A stretch of DNA of 64,000 nucleotides from Saprospiraceae bacterium (lineage in GTDB: Bacteria > Bacteroidota > Bacteroidia > Chitinophagales > Saprospiraceae): positions 1 through 64,000 of the forward strand of contig JANQHF010000066.1 in assembly GCA_028282725.1 (NCBI GenBank). The letters are read 5' to 3'. Below the pieces are notes generated by a model. That model was given only the letters and a program-made list of their open reading frames with translations. It was not told the origin of the DNA and searched no databases. Each line of letters starts with the position of its first letter. Positions within the stretch are counted from its first letter, which is position 1. Position numbers and translations under genes: made by a program. Of the stretch, positions 1-8,968 are shown in pieces.

Positions 1-90
1 GAGTATGATCTTGCCGTTCAGCTAATGCTTCCCCTTGCCGGGTGCATAGAGGACTCTCACCTCCAAGTATCTGCCCCATGCCGGGCGCAC
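1..90 (-). mobile_element. 5' end of a group II intron (class C-like), continues off the left edge
   Basis: Read on the minus strand, the segment begins at position 90 with GTGCG, the canonical 5' end of bacterial group II introns. It continues with a GC-rich, stem-forming sequence that includes the box GGAGGTGAGAGTCCTC and a repeated CCCGGCA (in GTGCGCCCGGCATGG and later GCACCCGGCAAGG), as expected for the start of domain I. Position 90 abuts the T-tract of a rho-independent terminator (91-119), which is the known target preference of class C introns. Only 90 bases are visible, so the reverse transcriptase, domains V/VI and 3' end cannot be checked. It could be a full intron or a truncated relic. 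The class assignment is inference. Confidence 0.6.
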
Positions 91-119
91 AAAAGAAAAA
101 CCCCGACGGAGAGTCGGGG
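91..119 (-). terminator. Rho-independent terminator, intron insertion target
   Basis: Perfect 7-bp stem CCCCGAC (101-107) / GTCGGGG (113-119) with a 5-nt loop. On the minus strand it is followed by the T-rich tract TTTTTCTTTT (91-100). It points the same way as ftsZ and is the first strong terminator downstream of the dcw cluster, about 275 nt after the ftsZ stop. The group II intron starts at the next base. Confidence 0.8.
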
Positions 120-393
120 TCCTTTTAATAAACCAATCTCATAAAAAGGAAAAGATTATAATAAAAAGACGAAATCCATCATTAATCCATTAAACTCAAG
201 TACGATCACAACAGCTAATGAGATCATACTATTTAAGACAGCTTTCCAATTTGACAATTGATTACGTTTTATTCGCCTTTCTATAATGCTCCGTCTTCAG
301 ACGGACTGTCATCCTGAGTATATATTTTTATTTTGCTAATATATAAACCTTTTGTAATACAAAGGTAAATATATATTTATTTTTTTAATATAA
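120..393. other. AT-rich non-coding spacer downstream of ftsZ
   Basis: No reading frame with protein-like composition is visible. A small perfect inverted repeat CCGTCT-TC-AGACGG lies at 291-304 without a good T-tract on either strand. On the minus strand a TACCTTTG box (about 360-367) matches the Bacteroidota -7 consensus TAnnTTTG, but no gene follows it, so it may be fortuitous. Otherwise nothing is seen. Confidence 0.4.
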
Positions 394-1839
394 TTAATCT
401 ACATTTTCATGTAAGAAACTGTTCGACGATCTTTTAAGCGGTTCTTCGCCGTCCGTTCCTATTTCAAATCTCGACAGATCGGCCCTCGCCTTGACTTCTT
501 TTGTATCGTCCAGCATGACATTTCTTCTCTTATAAGCCGGTTCATTTTCCATTTCGCTGATCAACTTCGGATCGTCCAGACTCATGGCAAGGTTCTTTCG
601 CATATAGGACCGCCTTGCCTGTTCCATCTTGGCATATTGAGTTTCATTTTGTGCATCGTCCTGTGGATTTTTCACTTCTGATACCGGTGTGTAGTATTCC
701 GCCTTCTTATTGAGTTCTTCGATAGTTCTTCTCACATCATCTACCTCAAAATCCACTGTATTGGATCGCGTACCTCCGTCCAATCCGACGGCGATACCAT
801 TTTCCTCAGACAATCCCCTGGCCTCATCAAGTGGAATACGTATTTGTTCGTCGCTGATCTTATTCTCCGTTACGTGATTCGTCTTAAAGCCCGTGGCAAT
901 CAAAGTGACACTCACCTTTTCACCAAGAGAAGGATCGTGACAACTTCCCCAGATCAAATTGGTTCCATAACCGGCCTCTTCCTGCACGTACTCGGTAATC
1001 TCTCCAATCTCCGACATGGTAATTTCTTTCTTGCCCGAGGTAATATTCAAGAGTATGTGTTGCGCTCCCCTGATATCATTGTCTTCCAGGAGCGGAGAAC
1101 TCATCGCCTGAGCAATAGCAATTCTGGCACGATCGTCTCCTTCGGCATCAGAGTTACCCATAATAGCCACTCCTGATCCTCTCATGACGGTATTGACATC
1201 TTCGAAGTCTACATTGATATTTCCCCAGACGGTGATGATTTCCGCAATTCCTTTAGCCGCCGTCGTCAGTATGGCATCAGCTTCTGCGAAGGCATCTGAA
1301 AGACCCAGGTCTCCGTACATCTTAAAAAGACGATCATTTGAAATCACGAGATATGCATCTACATTCTGCTTTAATTCCTCCAGCCCTTCAATAGCATATC
1401 GCTGTCTTCTCATTCCTTCAAACTTAAAGGGGAGGGTCACAATAGCAACAGTCAGTATGCCCAGGTCCTTTGCGGCCTTGGCTATGATGGGTGCAGCTCC
1501 TGTCCCGGTACCTCCTCCAAGGCCTGCCGTGACAAAAACCATCTTTGTACCATCATCGAGAAATTCCTTTATGTCATCGACGGATTCGAGACAAGCCTGC
1601 TTGCCGATTTCAGGTTTGGAACCGGCTCCCCGCCCTTCGGTCAAATGGGGGCCCAACTGAATTCGAATATCCACAGGATTATTTTCCAATGCCTGGTTAT
1701 CAGTGTTGCAAATAGCAAAGTCAACTCCCTGGATTCCCTCGCGGAACATATTGGCAACTGCATTGCCGCCACCTCCACCGATTCCAATGACTTTTATAAT
1801 AGAACCCGTCCTTTTTTTAAAATCAAATTCTAATGACAT
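394..1839 (-). CDS. ftsZ: Cell division GTPase FtsZ
   Basis: FtsZ is the tubulin-like GTPase that polymerises into the Z-ring at mid-cell. The 481-residue product has the N-terminal nucleotide-binding GGGGGN segment (about 21-26), NTDNQAL (45-51) and the tubulin signature GGGTGTGAA (108-116). The T7-type segment SDAFAEAD follows near residue 185. The C-terminal half beyond about residue 330 is a long low-complexity linker ending in FLHENVD, typical of Bacteroidota FtsZ, which is longer than the E. coli protein (383 aa). It is the last gene of the dcw cluster and lies 107 nt downstream of ftsA. Assignment is very secure; the ATG at 1839 fits the family N-terminus. Confidence 0.98.
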   Translation of the reverse strand: MSLEFDFKKRTGSIIKVIGIGGGGGNAVANMFREGIQGVDFAICNTDNQALENNPVDIRIQLGPHLTEGRGAGSKPEIGKQACLESVDDIKEFLDDGTKMVFVTAGLGGGTGTGAAPIIAKAAKDLGILTVAIVTLPFKFEGMRRQRYAIEGLEELKQNVDAYLVISNDRLFKMYGDLGLSDAFAEADAILTTAAKGIAEIITVWGNINVDFEDVNTVMRGSGVAIMGNSDAEGDDRARIAIAQAMSSPLLEDNDIRGAQHILLNITSGKKEITMSEIGEITEYVQEEAGYGTNLIWGSCHDPSLGEKVSVTLIATGFKTNHVTENKISDEQIRIPLDEARGLSEENGIAVGLDGGTRSNTVDFEVDDVRRTIEELNKKAEYYTPVSEVKNPQDDAQNETQYAKMEQARRSYMRKNLAMSLDDPKLISEMENEPAYKRRNVMLDDTKEVKARADLSRFEIGTDGEEPLKRSSNSFLHENVD

Positions 1840-1946
1840 ATCACATCATTTTATAGGGTACATAATTGGCTTTTTGAAAATTGTTTTTCTTTCTAAAAGC
1901 ATTTTAAATTCACACAGGTTGACATTCTCAAAGTATCGGGTTGGCG

Positions 1947-3266
1947 TTAAAAATCGGTATCTGGGGTGGCCTCAAAAAATTCTTTGGTGTACGTAAATAT
2001 CTTCTTGTACCATCTGTTGGCACTCAAGTCGTCAGAAGGATGCATTTCCTCCCATTCACCGGGATGGTCCAGGGCATCCTGTACTTCTTGCTTCATTTCT
2101 TCATTATTGATCGCATGGATGAGTAGTCCGATGCCTGTTGCATAGATTGGACTCGCAAGTGCAGAACTATAACCATGAGCCAGGTGCTCGATGGGCTGGC
2201 CTACCCGGCAGGAGAGACCTGTCTCATATTCAGCCAGCAAATTCACATGCTTCATGAGAGAACCTCCTCCTGTCAGTACGAGGCCTGCAATGAGTTTCTT
2301 TTCATAACCGGATCTCTTGATTTCCCAAAAGACGTATGAGAAGATCTCCTCCATTCGCGCCTGGATAATCCTCGACAAGTTCTTTTCTGAAATTTCCTTG
2401 TGTTCTCTTCCCTTAAAGCCAGGAATAGTAATAATGCGATTATCGTAAATCTCATCCGACAATGCTGATCCAAATTTGACTTTTAATTTTTCTGCCTGAT
2501 CATGCATGACAGTGCATCCCTCCTGGATGTCTTTTGTAATGACATTTCCTCCAAACGGTATCACAGCTGTATGACGAATGATACCATCCTTGAAGATGGT
2601 GATATCTGTCGTCCCGCCTCCGATATCTACCAAAGCTACACCTGCCATCTTTTCTTCGTCGGAAAGTACTGCCGAAGCCGACGCGATAGGTTCCAGGGTC
2701 ATATCGACAACATTGAGACCACATTTCTCCACACATCTCAATATGTTTTTAGAAGACGAAATTTGCCCTGTTATGATGTGAAAGTTCGCCTCGAGCCTGA
2801 CTCCTGACATTCCGATCGGGTCGATAATGTTTTGTTCGTCATCAACCGAAAATTCCTGGGGGATGACATGCAGAATCTTATCTCCTGGTGGCAGTACCAA
2901 CCGGTACATGTCTTTCACCAGTTTATCAATGTCTTCCTCGGAAATCTCAGTGTTTACGTCACTCCTGACCAGGAGACCCCTATGGTGCAAGCTCTTGATA
3001 TGTTGCCCTGCGATTCCCACATGAATGTCATTGAATTTCATATCCGAGTTTCGCTCAGCGATATCAATGGCTTCCCGGATGGCTTTGACTGTCTTGTCAA
3101 TATTGGAAACCACCCCTCTTGAGACCCCTTCAGATGAAACGGTTCCCACACCTACAATTTCAATTTTGCCGTATTCATTTTTCTTCCCGGCAATAGCACA
3201 CACTTTCGTGGTACCAATGTCAATGGCGACGACCACATCTTCAAATTTTAGTATGTCCTTCTTCAT
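1947..3266 (-). CDS. ftsA: Cell division protein FtsA
   Basis: FtsA is the actin-like ATPase that tethers FtsZ to the inner membrane and recruits late divisome proteins. Motifs in order are phosphate-1 AIDIGTTKVCAIAG near the start, the SHS2/1C insertion, phosphate-2 VDIGGGTTDITIF, and the adenosine motif LVLTGGGSLMKHV. I chose the ATG at 3266 (MKKDILKFEDVVVAIDIG), 10 nt after the ftsQ stop, because it places the conserved ATPase motif at the usual distance. The frame stays open to an upstream ATG at 3329 and a further ATG at 3302, which would overlap ftsQ and add up to 21 unconserved residues. The C-terminus (ANRWYKKIFTYTKEFFE) resembles the amphipathic membrane-targeting helix. Confidence 0.96.
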   Translation of the reverse strand: MKKDILKFEDVVVAIDIGTTKVCAIAGKKNEYGKIEIVGVGTVSSEGVSRGVVSNIDKTVKAIREAIDIAERNSDMKFNDIHVGIAGQHIKSLHHRGLLVRSDVNTEISEEDIDKLVKDMYRLVLPPGDKILHVIPQEFSVDDEQNIIDPIGMSGVRLEANFHIITGQISSSKNILRCVEKCGLNVVDMTLEPIASASAVLSDEEKMAGVALVDIGGGTTDITIFKDGIIRHTAVIPFGGNVITKDIQEGCTVMHDQAEKLKVKFGSALSDEIYDNRIITIPGFKGREHKEISEKNLSRIIQARMEEIFSYVFWEIKRSGYEKKLIAGLVLTGGGSLMKHVNLLAEYETGLSCRVGQPIEHLAHGYSSALASPIYATGIGLLIHAINNEEMKQEVQDALDHPGEWEEMHPSDDLSANRWYKKIFTYTKEFFEATPDTDF

Positions 3267-3276
3267 ATTTTCAATA

Positions 3277-4071
3277 TTAAGGTTGTTCTGGGTTTCGACC
3301 ATAGACGACACTCTTGTAGGAAATATCAATTTCTTTGTATTTCCCCCAACTATCCGTTCGGGCCAACTCGCGGTAAAAAGTCTTGAGCTGACCTAACTTG
3401 ATATCCAATTCGTCCATATGATCTAAAATGATTTTTTCCGTACCGATTTTAGGGATGAGTATGATCCTTCCATTTTTTTCAAAATGGATTTGTTCTATCA
3501 GTGCCGTGAGCACCTTGTCTTTTCGAATTGTCTTTGTAATGAGGTAGGCGTCATTCAGCTTAGGAGTATCTTCCAACTCTTGATTGGGTGCAAAATCCTC
3601 AACATATCCCGTAACAACGGGTACCCTGGTGGCACGATAGTCGCCCTTCCGAATGTAATGGCCGGACTGATCGATATAGTACTGGTCACTCTTATAATTC
3701 ATGACCCGTAGTATGGGCCGGCGCTGAATCACTTCAATTACCAGATCGTTCTTCGCATCCAGGAAAACTTCAACATTGTGGATCCTGGAATCTTTGGAAA
3801 GCAATCTCTCAATCATTTCAAAATCGATCCGATTGATTTTCTGATTGAGAATGTCATTAGGGAGTTCTTTTGTCACGTACAAATGAATGTCCTCTGTCGT
3901 CACGAGATCATTCACATCTTCCATTTGATCAATTTGCACAACGATTTCATTGATGAATTGAACCGAAGTTCTTTCTATTCCCAATATCCATAGAAACAGC
4001 AAGCCAATCACAGTAGCGTGAAGGGCCATTTGTCTTACTAGATTTTTATATTTCTTGTTCAATTTGAACAT
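3277..4071 (-). CDS. ftsQ: Cell division protein FtsQ
   Basis: FtsQ (DivIB) is a bitopic divisome scaffold that links early and late division proteins. The 264-residue product has a short cytoplasmic lysine-rich N-terminus, one membrane segment at about 15-32 (HATVIGLLFLWILGI), and a periplasmic region with a POTRA-like segment (VTTEDIHLYVTKEL...VEVFLDAKNDLVIEVIQRRPILRV). Its C-terminal beta domain ends with WGKYKEIDISYKSVVYGR, as in Bacteroidota FtsQ proteins. Sequence conservation in this family is low, so the call also leans on position between murC and ftsA. It overlaps the murC 3' end by 13 nt, indicating translational coupling. Confidence 0.92.
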   Translation of the reverse strand: MFKLNKKYKNLVRQMALHATVIGLLFLWILGIERTSVQFINEIVVQIDQMEDVNDLVTTEDIHLYVTKELPNDILNQKINRIDFEMIERLLSKDSRIHNVEVFLDAKNDLVIEVIQRRPILRVMNYKSDQYYIDQSGHYIRKGDYRATRVPVVTGYVEDFAPNQELEDTPKLNDAYLITKTIRKDKVLTALIEQIHFEKNGRIILIPKIGTEKIILDHMDELDIKLGQLKTFYRELARTDSWGKYKEIDISYKSVVYGRNPEQP

Positions 4072-5426
4072 GCAATTTGTGCTTGCTTAATTTTTTCAAT
4101 TTTTTTATAAACGTCACCTGCTCCAAGCAGTAATATCAGTGGTCTTGACTCCTTAGCCAGATATGCCGGCAATGCATCTTTTGCTACATAGGCTTTCTCC
4201 CTTCCTTCAATCCGGTCGAGGATCGAATGAGAGTCTATACCCTCAACCGGTTTCTCCCTGGCCGGAAAAAGTTCTACAAGGATGACCTCATCTGCCTCTT
4301 CCAGGGCTTTGGCAAATTCTTCAAGAAAATTCTTGGTCCTGCTATATAAATGCGGTTGAAATACGACCGTTAATTTCCTCTCCCGGTGCTGATTGCGGGC
4401 CGCCGCAATGGCTGCTTCTATCTCTTTCGGATGATGTGCATAATCATCAATGATGATCGTCCGGGGGCCCCTGTACACGTATTCGAATCTTCTTTGGATT
4501 CCACGAAAGCCATCGATCGACCGACAGATAGACTGAAGACTGACTCCCAATCCGGAGGCAATGACTGCTGCCCCTGTTGCATTCAGCACATTGTGCTTGC
4601 CTGGCAGCATTAGTGAAGCTTTGGCCTTTTGGTTCAGTTCAAATTCGATTCGACCCTCTTGCCCTGAGAAGATCTTCGAACGAAAATTTCCTTCCTCTAT
4701 CCCAAATGTGACCAGCTCAATATTTCTGTCTTCAAGTGCTGACCTCCAGGCCTGGTCCAGTTTTGAATCGGCCAGACTTGCTTCCATGATGAGGATTCCT
4801 CCTTTTGAAATTTGAAGACTGAACTGCCTGTAAGCTTCAATCATGGCCGATTCATTCCCGTAAATATCAAGATGATCCGGGTCCATGGATTGAATGAGTC
4901 CGATCCTGGGATGAAGTCTCAGAAATGAGCGATCATATTCATCAGCCTCAATGATGACCCAATCGCTTTCTCCATAGATGAAGTTAGATTCATAATTGGA
5001 GAGCATACCGCCTACGAATGCCGTAACCCGGACCTGGTTATCCACCAGGATATGGGCCAGGATACCACTTGTAGTTGTCTTGCCATGGGTCCCTGCGATC
5101 GCAATCACATGCTTTTCTTCAAGCAATTCCTGAAGCATTTCAGATCGCTTGATCATGGGTATTCGCAGTTGTTCAAAGTACTGGAATTCCAACTGATCAG
5201 GCTTGATTGCCGGAGTATAAACCACTTTGTCAATGGGAACATCCAGGTCGTCCTGATCAAACGTATACTGGATGACAATCCCTTCTGCTTCTAACTTTTT
5301 AGTAAGCTCTGTTTTATCTCTGTCATAACCGGATACTCTATATCCGGACCGTTTCAGATATCTCGCCAAGGCACTCATTCCGATGCCTCCTATTCCCAGG
5401 AAGAAGAAGTGCTCCCTCTGGTTCAT
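4059..5426 (-). CDS. murC: UDP-N-acetylmuramate--L-alanine ligase MurC
   Basis: MurC is a cytoplasmic ATP-dependent ligase that adds L-alanine to UDP-MurNAc, the first peptide step of peptidoglycan precursor synthesis. The 455-residue protein has the Rossmann-type GIGGIGMS (11-18), the Mur ligase P-loop GTHGKTTT (112-119), the EADEYDRSF segment, and the C-terminal domain with DDYAHHPKEI and QPHLYSRT. All are diagnostic for MurC rather than MurD, E or F. It overlaps murG by 4 nt (ATGA) and ftsQ by 13 nt, so it sits in a tightly coupled operon. Confidence 0.98.
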   Translation of the reverse strand: MNQREHFFFLGIGGIGMSALARYLKRSGYRVSGYDRDKTELTKKLEAEGIVIQYTFDQDDLDVPIDKVVYTPAIKPDQLEFQYFEQLRIPMIKRSEMLQELLEEKHVIAIAGTHGKTTTSGILAHILVDNQVRVTAFVGGMLSNYESNFIYGESDWVIIEADEYDRSFLRLHPRIGLIQSMDPDHLDIYGNESAMIEAYRQFSLQISKGGILIMEASLADSKLDQAWRSALEDRNIELVTFGIEEGNFRSKIFSGQEGRIEFELNQKAKASLMLPGKHNVLNATGAAVIASGLGVSLQSICRSIDGFRGIQRRFEYVYRGPRTIIIDDYAHHPKEIEAAIAAARNQHRERKLTVVFQPHLYSRTKNFLEEFAKALEEADEVILVELFPAREKPVEGIDSHSILDRIEGREKAYVAKDALPAYLAKESRPLILLLGAGDVYKKIEKIKQAQIACSN

Positions 5427-6523
5427 GATTGCTTATTTTGAGCAGACAATTCTTCCATTGCATCCACGATCCGCTCTTCTGCCATCGGTCGGTCCATCGC
5501 CTTGACTCTTGTAGACAATTGATCCATTAATGACCTGTCTTCAATTGTCTCAGTAATCAATGGGATCAGCTTGTCCAATTGCTCATTGGACAGAAGGATG
5601 GCCGCTCCTTTCTCTTCCAGGACTTTGGCATTCTTCGTTTGATGATCCTCCGCAACATTTGGCGACGGAACCAAAATGGCTGCTTTCTCCAAATGGATGA
5701 TTTCGGCGATCGAAATTGCTCCGGCCCTGCACACCACCAAATCAGCTGCTCCATAAGCCAGTGACATATCGTCAATAAATTCTGTCAAGTGAACATGTTC
5801 CAATGCTGCAGTCCGACTGTTCGCATATTGGTCATAGTAGGCACTTCCACACTGCCAATAGATCTGAATGTCATTGAGATTATCAATCTCTTCTGCTGCC
5901 TGAGCCAAAGCTTCGTTAATGCTCCTGGCACCCAAGCTTCCGCCGATTATCAAAACTGTTCTTTTATCAGGCTCCAGCTCAAGCATTGATTTGCAAGTCG
6001 ATTGATCAAAAGGACTTTTCAATTGAGCCCTGATCGGATTGCCTGTCATAATGATCTGACCTTTTGAGAAATACTTTCTCGCCTCATCATAAGCCAGGCA
6101 TACAATATCAGCACTTCCATTCAAAAGCTTATTGGCCAGACCCGCATAGGAATTCTGTTCAAGGATCAGAGTCGGAATCTTCATTCTTGAAGCCACCCAT
6201 ACGGCTGCGCCACTTGCATATCCTCCAAATCCCGCAACGACATCCGGTCGGAATTTCCTGAGGATGACGAAAGCACTGATCAAGCTGACAATTACTTTTA
6301 AAGGAAAAATAATATTGCTCCATGTCAATCGTCTTTGCAATCCGCTGATCCAAAGACCTTTTATTGGAAAGCCCGCTTTCGGTACCTTCTTCATTTCCAT
6401 TTTGCCCCTTGCTCCGATGAACAGTATTTGGGCATCAGGATATCTTTTTTTTACACTCTGTGCCACGGCAACAGCGGGAAAAATATGTCCCCCTGTTCCT
6501 CCGGCACTACATACTATCCGCAT
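5423..6523 (-). CDS. murG: Lipid II synthase MurG (GlcNAc transferase)
   Basis: MurG is the membrane-associated GT28 glycosyltransferase that adds GlcNAc to lipid I to form lipid II. The 366-residue protein shows the N-terminal G-loop GGTGGHIFPA (8-17), the second G-loop VLIIGGSLGARSINEA, and the UDP-GlcNAc-binding segment CRAGAISIAEI (usually CRSGASTVSE). The variant keeps the invariant arginine and glutamate. Length matches the family (about 360). It overlaps ftsW by 17 nt and murC by 4 nt. Confidence 0.97.
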   Translation of the reverse strand: MRIVCSAGGTGGHIFPAVAVAQSVKKRYPDAQILFIGARGKMEMKKVPKAGFPIKGLWISGLQRRLTWSNIIFPLKVIVSLISAFVILRKFRPDVVAGFGGYASGAAVWVASRMKIPTLILEQNSYAGLANKLLNGSADIVCLAYDEARKYFSKGQIIMTGNPIRAQLKSPFDQSTCKSMLELEPDKRTVLIIGGSLGARSINEALAQAAEEIDNLNDIQIYWQCGSAYYDQYANSRTAALEHVHLTEFIDDMSLAYGAADLVVCRAGAISIAEIIHLEKAAILVPSPNVAEDHQTKNAKVLEEKGAAILLSNEQLDKLIPLITETIEDRSLMDQLSTRVKAMDRPMAEERIVDAMEELSAQNKQS

Positions 6524-7685
6524 CTCTTTCTTCTATATCACTCAACTCAAGTTTGGCCAATTCAGCTTCTTCCACGTATTTGCTTACACTTAATATAATC
6601 CCCAGGGACATGCAGGTAAATAATATCGATGTCCCCCCCATTGAGATCAGGGGCAGTGTAAGACCTGTCACCGGTACCAGTTCGACTGAAACCGCAATAT
6701 TGGCAAATGCCTGTATGACAATGTTCAGACAAAGCCCCATTGCGAGGATTGCCCCAAATGCCTTCGGACACCTCGTCACTATACCGATACATCTGACCAG
6801 GAGCCAGAGATACAGCCCCAGGATGAAAACACCTCCGATAAAGCCATACTCTTCGCATATGATGGCGTAGATGAAATCTGCATAGGAATACGGCAGGTAA
6901 TTTCGCTGGAAACTGTTTCCTGGCCCAACTCCGAACCATCCTCCTTCAGCAATGGCTATTTTAGACTGCTGTATTTGCCAGCCATTTCCCCCTATGAATT
7001 CTTCTATTCTGGAATTCCACGTATTTACCCGTATGATTTCAGGAAAAGAGGCTCCCAAAATCCAAACGACCAAAAATCCCAGCAGTCCTACCAGGATTAA
7101 TATGGATATGTATTTAATTGAAACCCGACCGATAAACATCATCAGCAGGCATGTTAAAAACAACAAGCCCGCGGTGGACAAATTAGCGGGGAGAATGAGC
7201 AGGCATACTATGGTCACCGGTATAATGATGGGGAGAAAGGCACTCTTAAAATCCTTGATGACATCTTGCCGGACGCTCAAGGCCCTGGCAATAAATATAA
7301 TAAGGGCAAATCGGGCGATATCCGATGTCTGAAGGGTAAATCCAACCCAGGGAATCGTCAGCCATCTTCGGGATTCGTTGACGCTGTCCGTAAAAAATAA
7401 AGTATAGATCAATAATGGGATGGCCACAGCCAGCAGTAGAGGTGCCAAACGGGCATACTGCATATAATGTAAATTGTAGCAGATGTAGGTGAGTACGAAG
7501 CCAAACGAAATGAAGATCAACTGACGAATCAGCGCATACTCCGTATTGCCATCATAGTTTTTGAATGCTTCACTTCCCGAAGCACTATATACGATCAGCA
7601 GCGAAAAAACACCTAGGACAAATGTGATCAACCAGATCGCACGGTCTCCTTTAAGGTGTTGTTTTAAATCCGTTACAATATTCAT
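6507..7685 (-). CDS. ftsW: SEDS-family peptidoglycan polymerase FtsW
   Basis: FtsW is a polytopic SEDS glycosyltransferase that polymerises lipid II at the septum with its partner PBP (FtsI). The 392-residue product has about ten hydrophobic segments, the early periplasmic RRWLTIPWVGFTLQTSDIARFALI segment and the GNSFQRNYLPYSYADFIYAIICEEYGFIG segment (family pattern L.....DFIF...AEE.GFIG). It ends with the conserved VPVTGLTLPLISMGGTSILF region. The position among murG, murD and ftsI in the dcw cluster supports FtsW over its paralogue RodA. It overlaps murD by 4 nt. Confidence 0.95.
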   Translation of the reverse strand: MNIVTDLKQHLKGDRAIWLITFVLGVFSLLIVYSASGSEAFKNYDGNTEYALIRQLIFISFGFVLTYICYNLHYMQYARLAPLLLAVAIPLLIYTLFFTDSVNESRRWLTIPWVGFTLQTSDIARFALIIFIARALSVRQDVIKDFKSAFLPIIIPVTIVCLLILPANLSTAGLLFLTCLLMMFIGRVSIKYISILILVGLLGFLVVWILGASFPEIIRVNTWNSRIEEFIGGNGWQIQQSKIAIAEGGWFGVGPGNSFQRNYLPYSYADFIYAIICEEYGFIGGVFILGLYLWLLVRCIGIVTRCPKAFGAILAMGLCLNIVIQAFANIAVSVELVPVTGLTLPLISMGGTSILFTCMSLGIILSVSKYVEEAELAKLELSDIEERDADSM

Positions 7686-8968
7686 CTACGTTTCCTCAAT
7701 AGACCCCAGACTTCAGACATAAACTGTCGTCCCCGGTCTTTGTAATTATCAAAAAGATCAAAACTGGCGCATGCCGGGGAAAGCAACACACTATCCCCAT
7801 CAACAGAGAGATCATTTGCCAAGGCAACTGCATCTTTCATATGCTCCGTTTCAAAAATCCGCATGGAAAGATGATGAAAAGCACTTTTCAATTTTTCATT
7901 TTCTTTCCCAAGACAAATCAAGGCTTTGACTTTGTCGGCTACGACATGCTGCAATTGGGTATAATCATTTCCTTTATCTATTCCTCCGGCAATCCAAATG
8001 ATGGGTGCATGGGCAGACTCCAGGGCATAATATGAAGCATGCACATTCGTCGCCTTGCTGTCATTCACCCAGGTTACACCATTGATTGAGGCCACAATTT
8101 GCATTCTATGATCATCATTCCGGAAGGAATTCAGAGAATTGGAAATAATGGTATCATCAATTTCCAGAATGCGTGCGACTTCAATGGCACAACTTGCGTT
8201 GAATGCATTGTGATTCCCTTTCAGGGAGGGGTTGTTCACCGAAAAGGAATGAAATGCAAGATTACCTTTGCCAACGGGTTTGAATTGAGCCTCCACCCGA
8301 CCAAGTCTTTGCACAATATTTTCATCATCATGGTTATAAATGAGAATATCGTCCTTATCCTGGTTCATACAGATTCTCATCTTGCTATCTGCATATTGAC
8401 CCATATCATATTGATATCGATCAAGATGATCTTCTGTAATGTTCAGGATGACTGCAATATCAGGTTTGAGGGAATCAATACCATCCAGTTGAAAACTGGA
8501 CAACTCCAGGACGTATAGGTCACGATCCTCTTCCAACAGGAGAGAGCTAAAACTCCTTCCAATGTTTCCACCAATGATGGCATCCAATCCACCCGTTACC
8601 AGAATATGATAAATGAGATTTGTCGTCGTAGTCTTCCCATTGGAGCCAGTAATTCCAATGATCTTTCCACGACAAAACCCAAAAGCATATTCAACCTCTG
8701 AAATGATCGGAAGGTCCATCGTGCGAAATTCCGTCAGAAGGGGTATATCATCAGGAACTCCCGGACTTTTCACAATGATGTCAGAGTCTTTTAAAATGTC
8801 AAAGCTGTGTCCGTTTTCTTCAAAGCGGACATTGTTTTCAATTAGTTTTTGGCGATACACAGGGTCTATTCGGCCAGTGTCACTGACAAATGGCATATCA
8901 CCTACCTTTACAGCAAGCAGGGCTGCCCCTGCTCCGCTTTCACCCCCGCCGATGATGCCTATTCGCAC
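7682..8968 (-). CDS. murD: UDP-N-acetylmuramoyl-L-alanine--D-glutamate ligase MurD
   Basis: MurD adds D-glutamate to UDP-MurNAc-L-Ala in the cytoplasm. The 428-residue protein has the N-terminal nucleotide-sugar site GIIGGGESGAGAA (4-16), the Mur ligase P-loop GSNGKTTTT (108-116), LELSSFQLDG, NITEDHLDRY, the substrate segment WVNDSKATNVHAS and the C-terminal LLSPACASFDLFDNYKDRG, which are MurD hallmarks. The start codon overlaps the mraY stop by one base and the stop overlaps ftsW by 4 nt. Confidence 0.98.
   Translation of the reverse strand: MRIGIIGGGESGAGAALLAVKVGDMPFVSDTGRIDPVYRQKLIENNVRFEENGHSFDILKDSDIIVKSPGVPDDIPLLTEFRTMDLPIISEVEYAFGFCRGKIIGITGSNGKTTTTNLIYHILVTGGLDAIIGGNIGRSFSSLLLEEDRDLYVLELSSFQLDGIDSLKPDIAVILNITEDHLDRYQYDMGQYADSKMRICMNQDKDDILIYNHDDENIVQRLGRVEAQFKPVGKGNLAFHSFSVNNPSLKGNHNAFNASCAIEVARILEIDDTIISNSLNSFRNDDHRMQIVASINGVTWVNDSKATNVHASYYALESAHAPIIWIAGGIDKGNDYTQLQHVVADKVKALICLGKENEKLKSAFHHLSMRIFETEHMKDAVALANDLSVDGDSVLLSPACASFDLFDNYKDRGRQFMSEVWGLLRKRR

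Noticed and set aside
291-304. CCGTCT/AGACGG hairpin as the ftsZ terminator
   Set aside because: It is only a 6-bp stem with a 2-nt loop and no T-tract; the perfect stem at 101-119 with a T-run is the better terminator.
1184-1660. 158-codon plus-strand open frame opposite ftsZ
   Set aside because: It is the antisense shadow of a highly conserved ftsZ region and shows no signature of its own.
3267-3329. Longer FtsA start at 3329
   Set aside because: It overlaps the ftsQ coding end and adds unconserved residues; the ATG at 3266 follows the ftsQ stop by 10 nt and fits the family.
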